Under the pieces are notes generated by a model. The model had not been told where the DNA came from. It searched no databases and saw only the letters and a program-made list of their open reading frames with translations. Positions 1 to 6,571 of a stretch of DNA of 25,169 nt are shown in pieces. The DNA is from a virus, in the IMG/VR virus record IMGVR_UViG_3300045135_000437, positions 1-25,169 of that record; one strand, written 5' to 3'. Each line of letters begins with the position of its first letter. The stretch's first letter is position 1. The position numbers and the translations under genes are program-made.

Positions 1-1
1 A

Positions 2-133
2 AATGAATATCGTAAGGAAGAAATAAAAGAAGCTATTATTAATTGGACAGTAGGTATACTTGCTGTAGTAACTGGTGTAGCTATTATGGTAGGTGTAATA
101 TATTTAATAACCTTACAACAAGGTAAGATGTAA
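2..133 (+). CDS. C-terminal end of a small membrane protein (5' cut off)
   Basis: An open frame enters from the left edge and ends at a TAA at 131-133, giving 43 visible residues. It begins with a charged stretch rich in K and E, followed by one long hydrophobic segment (roughly residues 14-37 of the visible part) and a short polar tail ending QQGKM. This fits a single-span membrane protein with a soluble N-terminal part outside the window. The stop overlaps the next ATG by one base (TAATG), so the two genes are probably translationally coupled. It lies upstream of a lysis block and could be a holin-like or accessory membrane protein, but nothing in the fragment identifies a family. Confidence 0.55.
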   Translation, partial: NEYRKEEIKEAIINWTVGILAVVTGVAIMVGVIYLITLQQGKM

Positions 134-390
134 TGGCTAAAGTTGAATCACAACAAAGTTTAGATAGATGGACAAAACAGAAGTGGAGAACTAAAAGTGG
201 TAAGCCTTCTACCCAAGGTCCGAAAGCTACAGGAGAACGTTACCTTCCTGAAAATGCAATTAAAGCAATGTCTAGCTCACAGTATGCGGCGAGTACGGCT
301 AAGAAAAGAAAAGATAAAGCGGCGGGTAAACAGTTTTCTAAACAACCTAAAGGGGCAGCTAAAACGGCTGCACGTTTTAGGAGATCGTAG
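133..390 (+). CDS. Small basic phage protein, DUF5872-like
   Basis: This encodes an 85-residue, strongly basic protein. The first half carries a conserved-looking motif (S-L-D-R-W-T-K-Q-K-W-R-T-K-S-G-K-P-S), then K-A-T-G-E-R-Y-L-P. The second half is a Lys/Ala-rich tail (KKRKDKAAGKQF) ending R-F-R-R-S. From memory this resembles the DUF5872 family of small phage proteins; the assignment was not checked by a search. The charge suggests nucleic-acid binding, which is inference only. The start overlaps the previous stop by one base, and an AAGG sits about 10 nt upstream. A second open frame over the same bases (197-397) has no family-like pattern and was left out. Confidence 0.7.
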   Translation: MAKVESQQSLDRWTKQKWRTKSGKPSTQGPKATGERYLPENAIKAMSSSQYAASTAKKRKDKAAGKQFSKQPKGAAKTAARFRRS

Positions 391-393
391 CAA

Positions 394-624
394 ATGACTG
401 TAAGCTTAGGACTATTAGACCATATGCCTTTACCACAAATGCCTTTTGATAAAGTTCCAGAACAATATGAAGCTACAAGAAAAATAGAAGAAACATCTAA
501 GGCAGTTGATAAAAAAGTAGATAAGTATAAGTATACTGATGCATATACATATCACCCACATAATCAAAACAAAGTCTATCCCCAACAAAGACAGGGTGAA
601 AACGTAGACTTTGTAGTAGCATAG
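394..624 (+). CDS. Hypothetical protein, 76 residues
   Basis: I do not recognise this protein. It has a Pro/Leu/Met-rich start (L-D-H-M-P-L-P-Q-M-P-F), a charged middle rich in K, D and E likely to be helical, and a Tyr/Gln/His-rich polar end finishing V-D-F-V-V-A. There is no membrane segment and no signal peptide. A GGAG at 380-383, inside the end of the previous gene, lies 10 nt before the ATG and supports this start; the gap to the upstream gene is only 3 nt. Its place in a tight run of small genes before the lysis genes supports it being real, but gives no specific function. Confidence 0.6.
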   Translation: MTVSLGLLDHMPLPQMPFDKVPEQYEATRKIEETSKAVDKKVDKYKYTDAYTYHPHNQNKVYPQQRQGENVDFVVA

Positions 625-632
625 GAAATATA

Positions 633-962
633 ATGGTAGTAGACTTTGATGTAGATGGTGATGGTAAGATCACTGAATCTGAAGTAGCAATGAAAGAACG
701 TATGCTTGAGATTGAGCTACGTGAAGAAAAAGCTGAGTCACAGAAAAAAATGGCATGGGTAGCTATGGCTATGATGATTGGCTTTACAGTATTTCTGTTT
801 ACACCTATTATGTCAGACACACGTGTAAGTGCTCTAGCAGATTTGCTAGGGCTATTTTATATTGCACAGACAGGTATAGTAGCTGCTTACATGGGTGCCA
901 CAGCTTACATGGCAGGTAAGCCTATGGGCAATAAAACAGCAATGAGTAAGGATATGAGATAA
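633..962 (+). CDS. EF-hand membrane protein, holin candidate
   Basis: This encodes 109 residues. Residues 6-17 form a textbook EF-hand calcium loop: D6, D8, D10, G11, I13 and E17 occupy the canonical positions. A charged helix (about 18-39) follows, then two hydrophobic segments at about 40-60 and 67-94, and a short basic tail. Two membrane spans, small size and a position directly before an endolysin gene fit a holin, which would open the inner membrane so the endolysin can reach the peptidoglycan. That role is inferred from position and topology; the calcium site is read directly. AGGAAA lies 7 nt upstream of the ATG. The stop overlaps the endolysin start by one base, so the two are probably co-translated. 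Confidence 0.7.
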   Translation: MVVDFDVDGDGKITESEVAMKERMLEIELREEKAESQKKMAWVAMAMMIGFTVFLFTPIMSDTRVSALADLLGLFYIAQTGIVAAYMGATAYMAGKPMGNKTAMSKDMR

Positions 963-1429
963 TGGGATTTAGTTTAAGCAGTCGTTCACTAGGTAAACTA
1001 GAGGGTGTACATCCTGATTTAGTAACAGTTGTACAACGTGCCATTGAACTTACGGATGTAGACTTTGGTGTGACGTATGGTGTACGTACACTTGCAGAGC
1101 AAGAAGAACTGTACAACACTGGACGATCACAAACTATGAACTCCAAACATCTTATTCAAGACGATGGGTATTCACATGCCGTAGACCTTGTAGCCTATTT
1201 TGGTTCAAATGTAAGTTGGGAATTAAATGTTTATGATGACATTGCAGATGCTGTGGCAGAAGCAGCTAATGAAGTTGGCATTCCACTAAAGTGGGGAGCA
1301 GCATGGTCAGTAGGTGACATTACTAGGTATGTAGGTACTATGGAAGACGCAATGAATGAATATATTGATTTACGTAGATCACAGGGTCGTAGACCATTTA
1401 TTGATGCACCACACTTTGAAATGATGTAA
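962..1429 (+). CDS. Endolysin, M15-type zinc peptidase
   Basis: This encodes 155 residues resembling M15 (VanY / L-alanyl-D-glutamate) peptidases, which cut the peptide part of peptidoglycan at lysis. Visible motifs are Y-G-V-R-T-L-A-E-Q (39-47), the zinc region S61-K-H63 followed by S-H-A-V-D75-L, and the terminal D148-A-P-H151-F-E. By analogy with the T5 endolysin, H63, D75 and H151 would bind zinc and D148 would be catalytic. The spacing from H63 to D75 is 12 residues rather than the 7 in the usual SxHxxGxAxD motif, so about five residues appear inserted. There is no signal peptide, so export should depend on a holin, and the candidate lies directly upstream. The start is fixed by the TAATG overlap and an upstream AAGGA. 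Confidence 0.88.
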   Translation: MGFSLSSRSLGKLEGVHPDLVTVVQRAIELTDVDFGVTYGVRTLAEQEELYNTGRSQTMNSKHLIQDDGYSHAVDLVAYFGSNVSWELNVYDDIADAVAEAANEVGIPLKWGAAWSVGDITRYVGTMEDAMNEYIDLRRSQGRRPFIDAPHFEMM

Positions 1430-1439
1430 GGAACAAAAA

Positions 1440-1700
1440 ATGCAAGACTCTTGGCACTTATCTAAATCTGTACCTGTAACATTTATAGTAGCTATTATTA
1501 TGCAAACAGCAGCCCTTGTATGGTATGTGTCTACTCTTGATAGTGCCATTAAACAAAATGCAAAAGATATTTTACGTAATGAAACAAGGCTAGACTCAAT
1601 AGAATCAATTGTTCAAAGTCAAGCTGTAACACTTGGTAGAATGGATGAAAATATAAAAGCCATTAGAGAAATGATGGAACGTAGAAGAATAGAGCAATGA
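1440..1700 (+). CDS. Membrane-anchored coiled-coil protein, Rz-like (i-spanin candidate)
   Basis: This encodes 86 residues. A single hydrophobic span at about 11-31 is followed by a long charged helix (33-84) with heptad-like spacing of I, L and M, which fits a coiled coil. A short N-terminal tail, one inner-membrane span and a periplasmic coiled coil is the layout of Rz-type inner-membrane spanins, and the gene lies between the endolysin and a lipoprotein gene, as spanins often do. An AAGGAA 7 nt before the ATG supports the start. The last four bases overlap the lipoprotein start (ATGA at 1697-1700). An alternative is a small accessory membrane protein that is not a spanin. There is no sequence-level match I can name. 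Confidence 0.62.
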   Translation: MQDSWHLSKSVPVTFIVAIIMQTAALVWYVSTLDSAIKQNAKDILRNETRLDSIESIVQSQAVTLGRMDENIKAIREMMERRRIEQ

Positions 1701-2047
1701 AATGGTTAGTAGTATGTTTACTTTTATCAGGATGTGGTTTGAGCAGCTTGGGACTCTTAGGTGGTGGTGGAGGACCGACTGTAAACAGCAACGCCCAGAT
1801 TGGGAAAGAAAATAAACAAGCTGTTGTTACTTACGAAGAAGAAGAAAGCAATAATGCAGGACGTGATATTATTACAGAAACTAAAGAAATTGAGGCAGGT
1901 CCAGTAGAAAAACTATTAATCAGTAATCAGAACATACCACCTTGGGTAATGTTGTTACTTATCTTAGGATGGTTGTTACCTACACCAACAGAAATAGGCA
2001 GAGCAATGGCAAACTTTGTGCTTGCATTATTTAGAAGAAAGATTTAA
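1697..2047 (+). CDS. Spanin-type lipoprotein with C-terminal membrane segment
   Basis: This encodes 116 residues. It opens with a lipoprotein signal, M-K-W-L-V-V-C-L-L-L-S-G-C13, where C13 is the likely lipidated cysteine. A Gly-rich linker follows, then a region with Q-I-G-K-E-N-K-Q (34-41), an acidic stretch (E47-E50), and near the end a hydrophobic segment at about 81-95 (P-P-W-V-M-L-L-L-I-L-G-W-L-L-P) plus a short amphipathic helix. An outer-membrane lipid anchor together with a C-terminal inner-membrane segment is the u-spanin design, as in phage T1 gp11, which fuses outer and inner membranes after peptidoglycan loss. The Q-I-G-K-E-N motif with this tail is, from memory, common in marine phage spanin-like proteins. 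The gene overlaps the Rz-like gene by 4 nt. Confidence 0.72.
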   Translation: MKWLVVCLLLSGCGLSSLGLLGGGGGPTVNSNAQIGKENKQAVVTYEEEESNNAGRDIITETKEIEAGPVEKLLISNQNIPPWVMLLLILGWLLPTPTEIGRAMANFVLALFRRKI

Positions 2048-2048
2048 A

Positions 2049-2420
2049 ATGGCACGTGCACTAACAGAAAAACAACAAAAACTACTAGCAGTTCTATTTG
2101 ATGAAGCAGGTGGTGATATTGTTGCTGCAAAAAAACTTGCAGGATATTCTGATTCTACATCATCTACAGAAATTATAAATTCACTTAAAGATGAAATACT
2201 AGATGCTACGTCTTCTTATATGGCACGTAATGCACCTAAAGCTGCAATGGCTATGGTAGGTGCTTTGTATGATCCTACTGAACTAGGTATTCGTGATAAG
2301 ATGGCTGCAGCAAAAGAATTACTTGACCGCACAGGTTTGGTAAAAACAGAAAAAATGCAAGTAGAAGCTAAAGGTGGTGTAATGTTAATGCCACCAAAAC
2401 AAATGGATGATGATGACTAA
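2049..2420 (+). CDS. terS: Terminase small subunit
   Basis: This encodes 123 residues from ATG 2049. An upstream in-frame ATG at 2016 would add 11 residues inside the previous gene and was not used. The N-terminal half (T-E-K-Q-Q-K-L-L-A-V-L-F-D-E-A-G-G-D, then A-A-K-K-L-A-G-Y-S) has the helix-turn-helix flavour of phage small terminases, which recognise the packaging site. The C-terminal part A-A-A-K-E-L-L-D-R-T-G-L-V-K-T-E-K is a recurring small-terminase pattern, and the tail is acidic (DDDD). It lies one base after the spanin stop and two genes before TerL, as expected. The family call rests on these motifs and position, not on a search. The Shine-Dalgarno is weak, so expression probably relies on coupling to the gene before it. 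Confidence 0.78.
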   Translation: MARALTEKQQKLLAVLFDEAGGDIVAAKKLAGYSDSTSSTEIINSLKDEILDATSSYMARNAPKAAMAMVGALYDPTELGIRDKMAAAKELLDRTGLVKTEKMQVEAKGGVMLMPPKQMDDDD

Positions 2421-2841
2421 ACCTCTACAAAAGTGGAAGTTACCCCAACCGACAGATATAAAAGAAGACAATGAATGGATACCTATTCCCCGAATATCTA
2501 GGACCATTCCATTTGGATACGAAATAGACCCAGATGATCCTGATGTACTATTGCCTGTTGAGCATGAACTTGATATGCTTGAGAAAGCTAAACAGTACTT
2601 AAAACAATACTCTTATCGTGAAGTAGCTAATTGGCTTACACGAAATACGGGTAGAGATATATCTCATGTAGGATTACGGAAACGGTTGGATAATGAAAGA
2701 CAACGAAAGAACAAAGCTGCAAGCCTACGCCGATGGGCAAAATATGCAGAAAAGGCAATCGCCAAAGCGGAAGAGATTGACCGCAAAAGACTTGGAGCCA
2801 AAGCCGACGAAGAGGACACGTACTACCAAGCCCAAGCCTGA
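2407..2841 (+). CDS. Helix-turn-helix protein joined to packaging genes; possible N-terminal part of TerL
   Basis: This encodes 144 residues. Three ATGs in a row (2407, 2410, 2413) make the exact start uncertain; all lie in the end of terS. The N-terminal third has W-K-L-P-Q-P and an acidic P-D-D-P-D-V-L-L-P stretch. Residues 67-98 (Q-Y-S-Y-R-E-V-A-N-W-L ... I-S-H-V-G-L-R-K-R-L-D) look like a helix-turn-helix, followed by a basic, Ala-rich helix. The last 149 nt overlap the start of TerL in the +1 frame. The final residues (ADEEDTYYQAQA) look arbitrary, whereas the same bases in the TerL frame read as a basic Pro/Lys linker. This suggests the two may be made as one protein by frameshift, or that an indel separates them. 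Confidence 0.7.
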   Translation: MMMTKPLQKWKLPQPTDIKEDNEWIPIPRISRTIPFGYEIDPDDPDVLLPVEHELDMLEKAKQYLKQYSYREVANWLTRNTGRDISHVGLRKRLDNERQRKNKAASLRRWAKYAEKAIAKAEEIDRKRLGAKADEEDTYYQAQA

Positions 2842-4276
2842 ACCTGCAAAGATAGTTGAAGAGATTCCTATTGAGGAACAACACAACGTAATCTTTAAAC
2901 CTAATGCAGGACCACAGACAGAGTTTCTTGCTGCAGGTGAACGTGAAGTCCTATATGGCGGCAGTGCTGGCGGTGGAAAAAGTTATGCAATGTTAGCAGA
3001 CCCCTTACGTTACATGGGTCATCCTAGTTTTTCAGGACTGCTACTTCGCCACACAACAGAAGAACTTAGGGAACTTATATTTAAGTCACAAGAAATGTAC
3101 CCTAAGATTTGGCCTGGGATTAAATGGTCAGAAAGAAAAATGCAGTGGACTGCGCCCTCTGGTGCGAGGTTGTGGATGTCCTACCTAGACAAGGAAGATG
3201 ACGTTCTGCGTTACCAAGGTCTAGCATTTAGCTGGATAGGCTTTGACGAACTAACTCAGTGGGCCAGCCCCTTCGCATGGAACTACATGAGATCACGTCT
3301 ACGGTCCACTGCACCTGACCTTCCTATATTTATGAGAGCAACTACCAATCCAGGGGGCAGGGGTCATCATTGGGTTAAAAAAATGTTTATTGACCCAGCA
3401 CCTGCAGGTAAAGCATTTAATGCTACTGATATTGAATCGGGTGAAGAACTTAAATATCCTGCAGGACATGAGAAGGCAGGAAAACCATTATTTAAACGTA
3501 GGTTTATACCTGCACGATTAAAAGACAACCCTTACCTATCTACCCAAGGTGACTACGAAGCAATGCTACTGTCACTACCAGAACAACAACGTAGACAACT
3601 ATTAGATGGTGATTGGGACATTAAAGAAGGTGCAGCCTTCACAGAGTTTGACCGTAACGTTCATGTAATTGAACCGTTTAGGATACCAAACAATTGGGTA
3701 AAGTTTAGAGCATGTGATTATGGTTATGGTTCTTATAGTGCTGTGCTTTGGTTTGCCGTTGCGCCTGATGAGCAACTTATTGTATATAGAGAACTATACG
3801 TCAGTAAAGTTTTAGCCACAGACCTTGCAGATATGGTCCTAGACTTAGAAGCAGAAGACGGTAACATTAAGTATGGCGTACTAGATAGTTCATTGTGGCA
3901 CAAACGTGGAGACACTGGACCTAGCCTAGCAGAGCAAATGGTTAGTCGTGGTTGTAGGTGGAGGCCATCAGACCGTTCTAAAGGTTCACGTGTAGCAGGT
4001 AAAAATGAAATACATCGTAGATTACAAGTAGATGAATTTACAGAAAACCCCAGATTAGTATTCTTCAATACTTGTACAAATACAGTAGCACAATTACCTG
4101 CTATTCCACTTGATAAGAAAAACCCTGAAGATATTGACACACACTCTGAAGATCACTTGTACGATGCATTACGGTATGGTATAATGTCAAGACCAAGATT
4201 TAGTATATTTGACTACGATCCTAGCAGTACACGTTCAATGGGTATGAGAGTAGCAGATTCTACATTTGGCTATTAA
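2693..4276 (+). CDS. terL: Terminase large subunit (packaging ATPase and nuclease)
   Basis: This encodes 527 residues from ATG 2693. It drives DNA into the prohead and cuts it. ATPase motifs are Walker A G89-G-S-A-G-G-G-K-S97, Walker B W-I-G-F-D185-E186 and the coupling motif A-T-T-N-P-G-G-R-G-H-H at 216-226. The RNase H-like nuclease follows with acidic positions D342 (C-D-Y-G-Y-G), D398 (G-V-L-D-S-S) and D487/D491 (E-D-H-L-Y-D-A-L-R-Y-G). The first 50 residues are basic, low in complexity and encoded inside the preceding gene. A start downstream of the overlap would remove Walker A, so translation must begin in the overlap (2693 or 2744) or arrive by frameshift from the upstream frame. Length and motifs are complete for the family. 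Confidence 0.95.
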   Translation: MKDNERTKLQAYADGQNMQKRQSPKRKRLTAKDLEPKPTKRTRTTKPKPEPAKIVEEIPIEEQHNVIFKPNAGPQTEFLAAGEREVLYGGSAGGGKSYAMLADPLRYMGHPSFSGLLLRHTTEELRELIFKSQEMYPKIWPGIKWSERKMQWTAPSGARLWMSYLDKEDDVLRYQGLAFSWIGFDELTQWASPFAWNYMRSRLRSTAPDLPIFMRATTNPGGRGHHWVKKMFIDPAPAGKAFNATDIESGEELKYPAGHEKAGKPLFKRRFIPARLKDNPYLSTQGDYEAMLLSLPEQQRRQLLDGDWDIKEGAAFTEFDRNVHVIEPFRIPNNWVKFRACDYGYGSYSAVLWFAVAPDEQLIVYRELYVSKVLATDLADMVLDLEAEDGNIKYGVLDSSLWHKRGDTGPSLAEQMVSRGCRWRPSDRSKGSRVAGKNEIHRRLQVDEFTENPRLVFFNTCTNTVAQLPAIPLDKKNPEDIDTHSEDHLYDALRYGIMSRPRFSIFDYDPSSTRSMGMRVADSTFGY

Positions 4277-4286
4277 GGAAACGTAA

Positions 4287-6416
4287 ATGGCAGAAGATAA
4301 TGAAATTTTTATTGAAGATGATTCCATAGCCTTAGAGGATACGGAAAACTCTATTGAGTTTGATGCTAACACATCTAAAATTATTCCTCATATTATGGAA
4401 CGTTTTCACAGGTCTGAAGATTATAGAAGGCAAGATGAAGAACGTTGGTTGAGTTCTTACCGTAACTATCGTGGTATATATGGTCCTGATGTACAGTTTA
4501 CAGATGCAGAAAAATCTCGTGTATTTATTAAAGTTACTAAAACAAAAACTCTCGCTGCCTATGGGCAGATTGTTGATGTTCTTTTTGCTAACAACCGTTT
4601 TCCTCTTTCTATAGAACCTACTGAATTACCTGATGGTGTAGTTTCAGATGTACATTTTGATCCTGCTGAACCACCAGAAATGCGTGACAATGGTTTAACT
4701 AAAGAAGTTAGTCCTTATGGATTTAAAGGTGATAATAAAGAGTTTCCTGCAGGTGCTACACTTAAAACTTTAAATGAAATGCTTGGTCCGTTAAAGAACA
4801 AGTTTGAAAGTATTGATAATGTTCAAGAAGGTGTGGGTAAAACTCCTACAGCAGTTACATTTAGTCCTGCAATGATTGCAGCAAAAAAGATGCAAAAGAA
4901 AATTCAAGATCAGTTGGAAGAATCTTCCGCATCTAAACACTTACGTAGTACAGCATTTGAAATGGCTTTGTTTGGTACTGGCGTTATGAAAGGTCCGTTT
5001 GCTGTAGATAAAGAATATCCTAATTGGGACGAAGAAGGTAACTACGATCCAGTATTTAAAACAGTACCCCAAGTATCCCATGTATCTGTATGGAATTTTT
5101 ATCCTGATCCAGATGCAAATAATATGGATGAAGCCCAATATATAATTGAACGTCATAAACTTTCTCGCACACAAATGAGAGCATTAAAGAAACGTCCATA
5201 CTTTCGTAGTGCAGTTATTGATGAAGCAATTGCACTAGGCGAAAATTATGATAAACAATATTGGGAAGATGATCTTTCTGATTATGCACCAGAACACGGT
5301 ATTGAACGTTTTGAAGTATTAGAGTATTGGGGTATGGTAGATACCGAAATGCTTGAAGAGCAAGGCGTAGATATTCCAGAAGAGTTAGAGGCATTTGATG
5401 AACTGCAAGCAAACGTATGGATTTGTAATAACAAATTGCTTCGTATGGTTCTTAATCCATTTAAACCTGCTCGTATTCCATATCAAGCTGTACCATACGA
5501 ATTAAACCCATACTCATTTTTTGGAGTAGGTATTGCAGAAAATATGGATGATACACAAACTCTTATGAATGGGTTTATGCGTATGGCAGTTGACAATGCT
5601 GTATTATCTGGTAATCTATTAATTGAAGTAGATGAAACTAACTTAGTTCCAGGCCAAGACTTATCAGTATACCCAGGCAAAGTATTCCGTAGACAAGGTG
5701 GTGCACCAGGGCAAGCTATCTTTGGAACTAAGTTTCCAAATGTTGCAGGTGAGAACTTACAGCTATTTGACAAGGCACGAGTACTTGCCGACGAGTCAAC
5801 AGGCTTTCCATCTTTTGCACATGGACAAACTGGTGTATCTGGTGTAGGTCGTACAGCTAGTGGTATTAGCATGTTGATGGGTGCTGCTAGTGGTGGCATT
5901 AAAAATGTAATTAAAAATATTGACGACTATTTGCTACGCCCAATGGGTGAAGGTCTATTCCGTTTTAACATGCAGTTTGACTTTGATCCAGAGATACGTG
6001 GTGATTTAGAAGTTAAAGCACGTGGAACTGAAAGTCTGATGGCTAATGAAGTACGTAGTCAACGACTAATGCAATTTTTGCAAGTATCTTCCAACCCTGT
6101 ACTTGCACCATTTGCTAAAATGGATTATATTATTCGTGAGATCGCAAAGTCTCTTGATCTTGACCCCGACAAAGTAACTAATAATATGGCAGAGGCGGCA
6201 CTGCAAGCTGAAGTTATGAAAGGTATGCAAGCACAACAAGCACCACAGGAAGCACCAGCAGGTGCTAACCCAATGGATACATCGGGAGCAGGTGGCGGTA
6301 ACATTGGCGTAGGCCAAGCACCAACACCACAGGAACAAGGATTTAGTGGAAATGCAGGACAGGGAGCACCTCAACAAGCTCAAGGCGCTGGTCAGCAACC
6401 ACCAGCAGTGGCATAA
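4287..6416 (+). CDS. Portal protein
   Basis: This encodes 709 residues and lies directly after TerL, the usual place for the portal, the dodecameric ring through which DNA enters and leaves the head. An acidic N-terminus is followed by R-S-E-D-Y-R-R-Q-D-E-E-R-W and Y-R-N-Y-R-G-I-Y-G-P-D (about 42-70), then K-V-T-K-T-K-T-L-A-A-Y-G-Q-I-V-D-V-L-F (81-99). A long alpha/beta body follows with S-V-W-N-F-Y-P-D-P-D-A near 270 and a segment rich in G and S near residue 525 (G-Q-T-G-V-S-G-V-G-R-T-A-S-G-I-S). The last 90 or so residues are Gln/Ala/Gly/Pro-rich and probably disordered. GGAAAC precedes the ATG. The large size fits portals with a C-terminal barrel. Confidence 0.9.
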   Translation: MAEDNEIFIEDDSIALEDTENSIEFDANTSKIIPHIMERFHRSEDYRRQDEERWLSSYRNYRGIYGPDVQFTDAEKSRVFIKVTKTKTLAAYGQIVDVLFANNRFPLSIEPTELPDGVVSDVHFDPAEPPEMRDNGLTKEVSPYGFKGDNKEFPAGATLKTLNEMLGPLKNKFESIDNVQEGVGKTPTAVTFSPAMIAAKKMQKKIQDQLEESSASKHLRSTAFEMALFGTGVMKGPFAVDKEYPNWDEEGNYDPVFKTVPQVSHVSVWNFYPDPDANNMDEAQYIIERHKLSRTQMRALKKRPYFRSAVIDEAIALGENYDKQYWEDDLSDYAPEHGIERFEVLEYWGMVDTEMLEEQGVDIPEELEAFDELQANVWICNNKLLRMVLNPFKPARIPYQAVPYELNPYSFFGVGIAENMDDTQTLMNGFMRMAVDNAVLSGNLLIEVDETNLVPGQDLSVYPGKVFRRQGGAPGQAIFGTKFPNVAGENLQLFDKARVLADESTGFPSFAHGQTGVSGVGRTASGISMLMGAASGGIKNVIKNIDDYLLRPMGEGLFRFNMQFDFDPEIRGDLEVKARGTESLMANEVRSQRLMQFLQVSSNPVLAPFAKMDYIIREIAKSLDLDPDKVTNNMAEAALQAEVMKGMQAQQAPQEAPAGANPMDTSGAGGGNIGVGQAPTPQEQGFSGNAGQGAPQQAQGAGQQPPAVA

Positions 6417-6567
6417 TTTTGAAAATTATTTAGACACTGTTATTGCTCAACAACATCGTGTAATGGAACAAACTGATAATGTTCAGATATTACACAGAGC
6501 ACAAGGTGCAATATATCAGTTACGTAGACTTAAACTTTTACGTGACGAAGTACTTAAATCAGGATAA
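6352..6567 (+). CDS. Small helical protein overlapping the portal end
   Basis: This encodes 71 residues from ATG 6352; an in-frame GTG at 6346 would add two. AAGGA at 6337-6341 lies 10 nt before the ATG. The first 65 nt overlap the portal gene in another frame, within the portal's Gln/Ala-rich tail. The protein is almost wholly helical and charged: H-L-N-K-L-K-A-L-V-S at the start, Q-Q-H-R-V-M-E-Q-T in the middle and L-H-R-A-Q-G-A-I-Y-Q-L-R-R-L-K-L-L-R-D-E-V at the end. From memory, similar small proteins follow the portal in other marine phages, with no known role. The sensible amphipathic pattern and the unoverlapped 3' half support a real gene. A head-assembly or portal-associated role is a guess. 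Confidence 0.7.
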   Translation: MQDREHLNKLKALVSNHQQWHNFENYLDTVIAQQHRVMEQTDNVQILHRAQGAIYQLRRLKLLRDEVLKSG

Positions 6568-6571
6568 ATAA

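Noticed and set aside
197-397. Plus-strand open frame overlapping the small basic protein
   Set aside because: The alternative frame at 133 has a family-like pattern and coupling to its neighbour; this frame has neither.
497-820. Minus-strand open frame with hydrophobic segment opposite the EF-hand gene
   Set aside because: It is Ser/Ile/Phe-rich antisense reading of a gene with a clear calcium motif; no start signals.
2016-2048. Earlier ATG for the small terminase
   Set aside because: It lies within the spanin gene, has no ribosome site and would add 11 unlikely residues (MCLHYLEERFK).
3733-4140. Minus-strand open frame inside terL
   Set aside because: It lies wholly opposite the nuclease domain, with no supporting signals.
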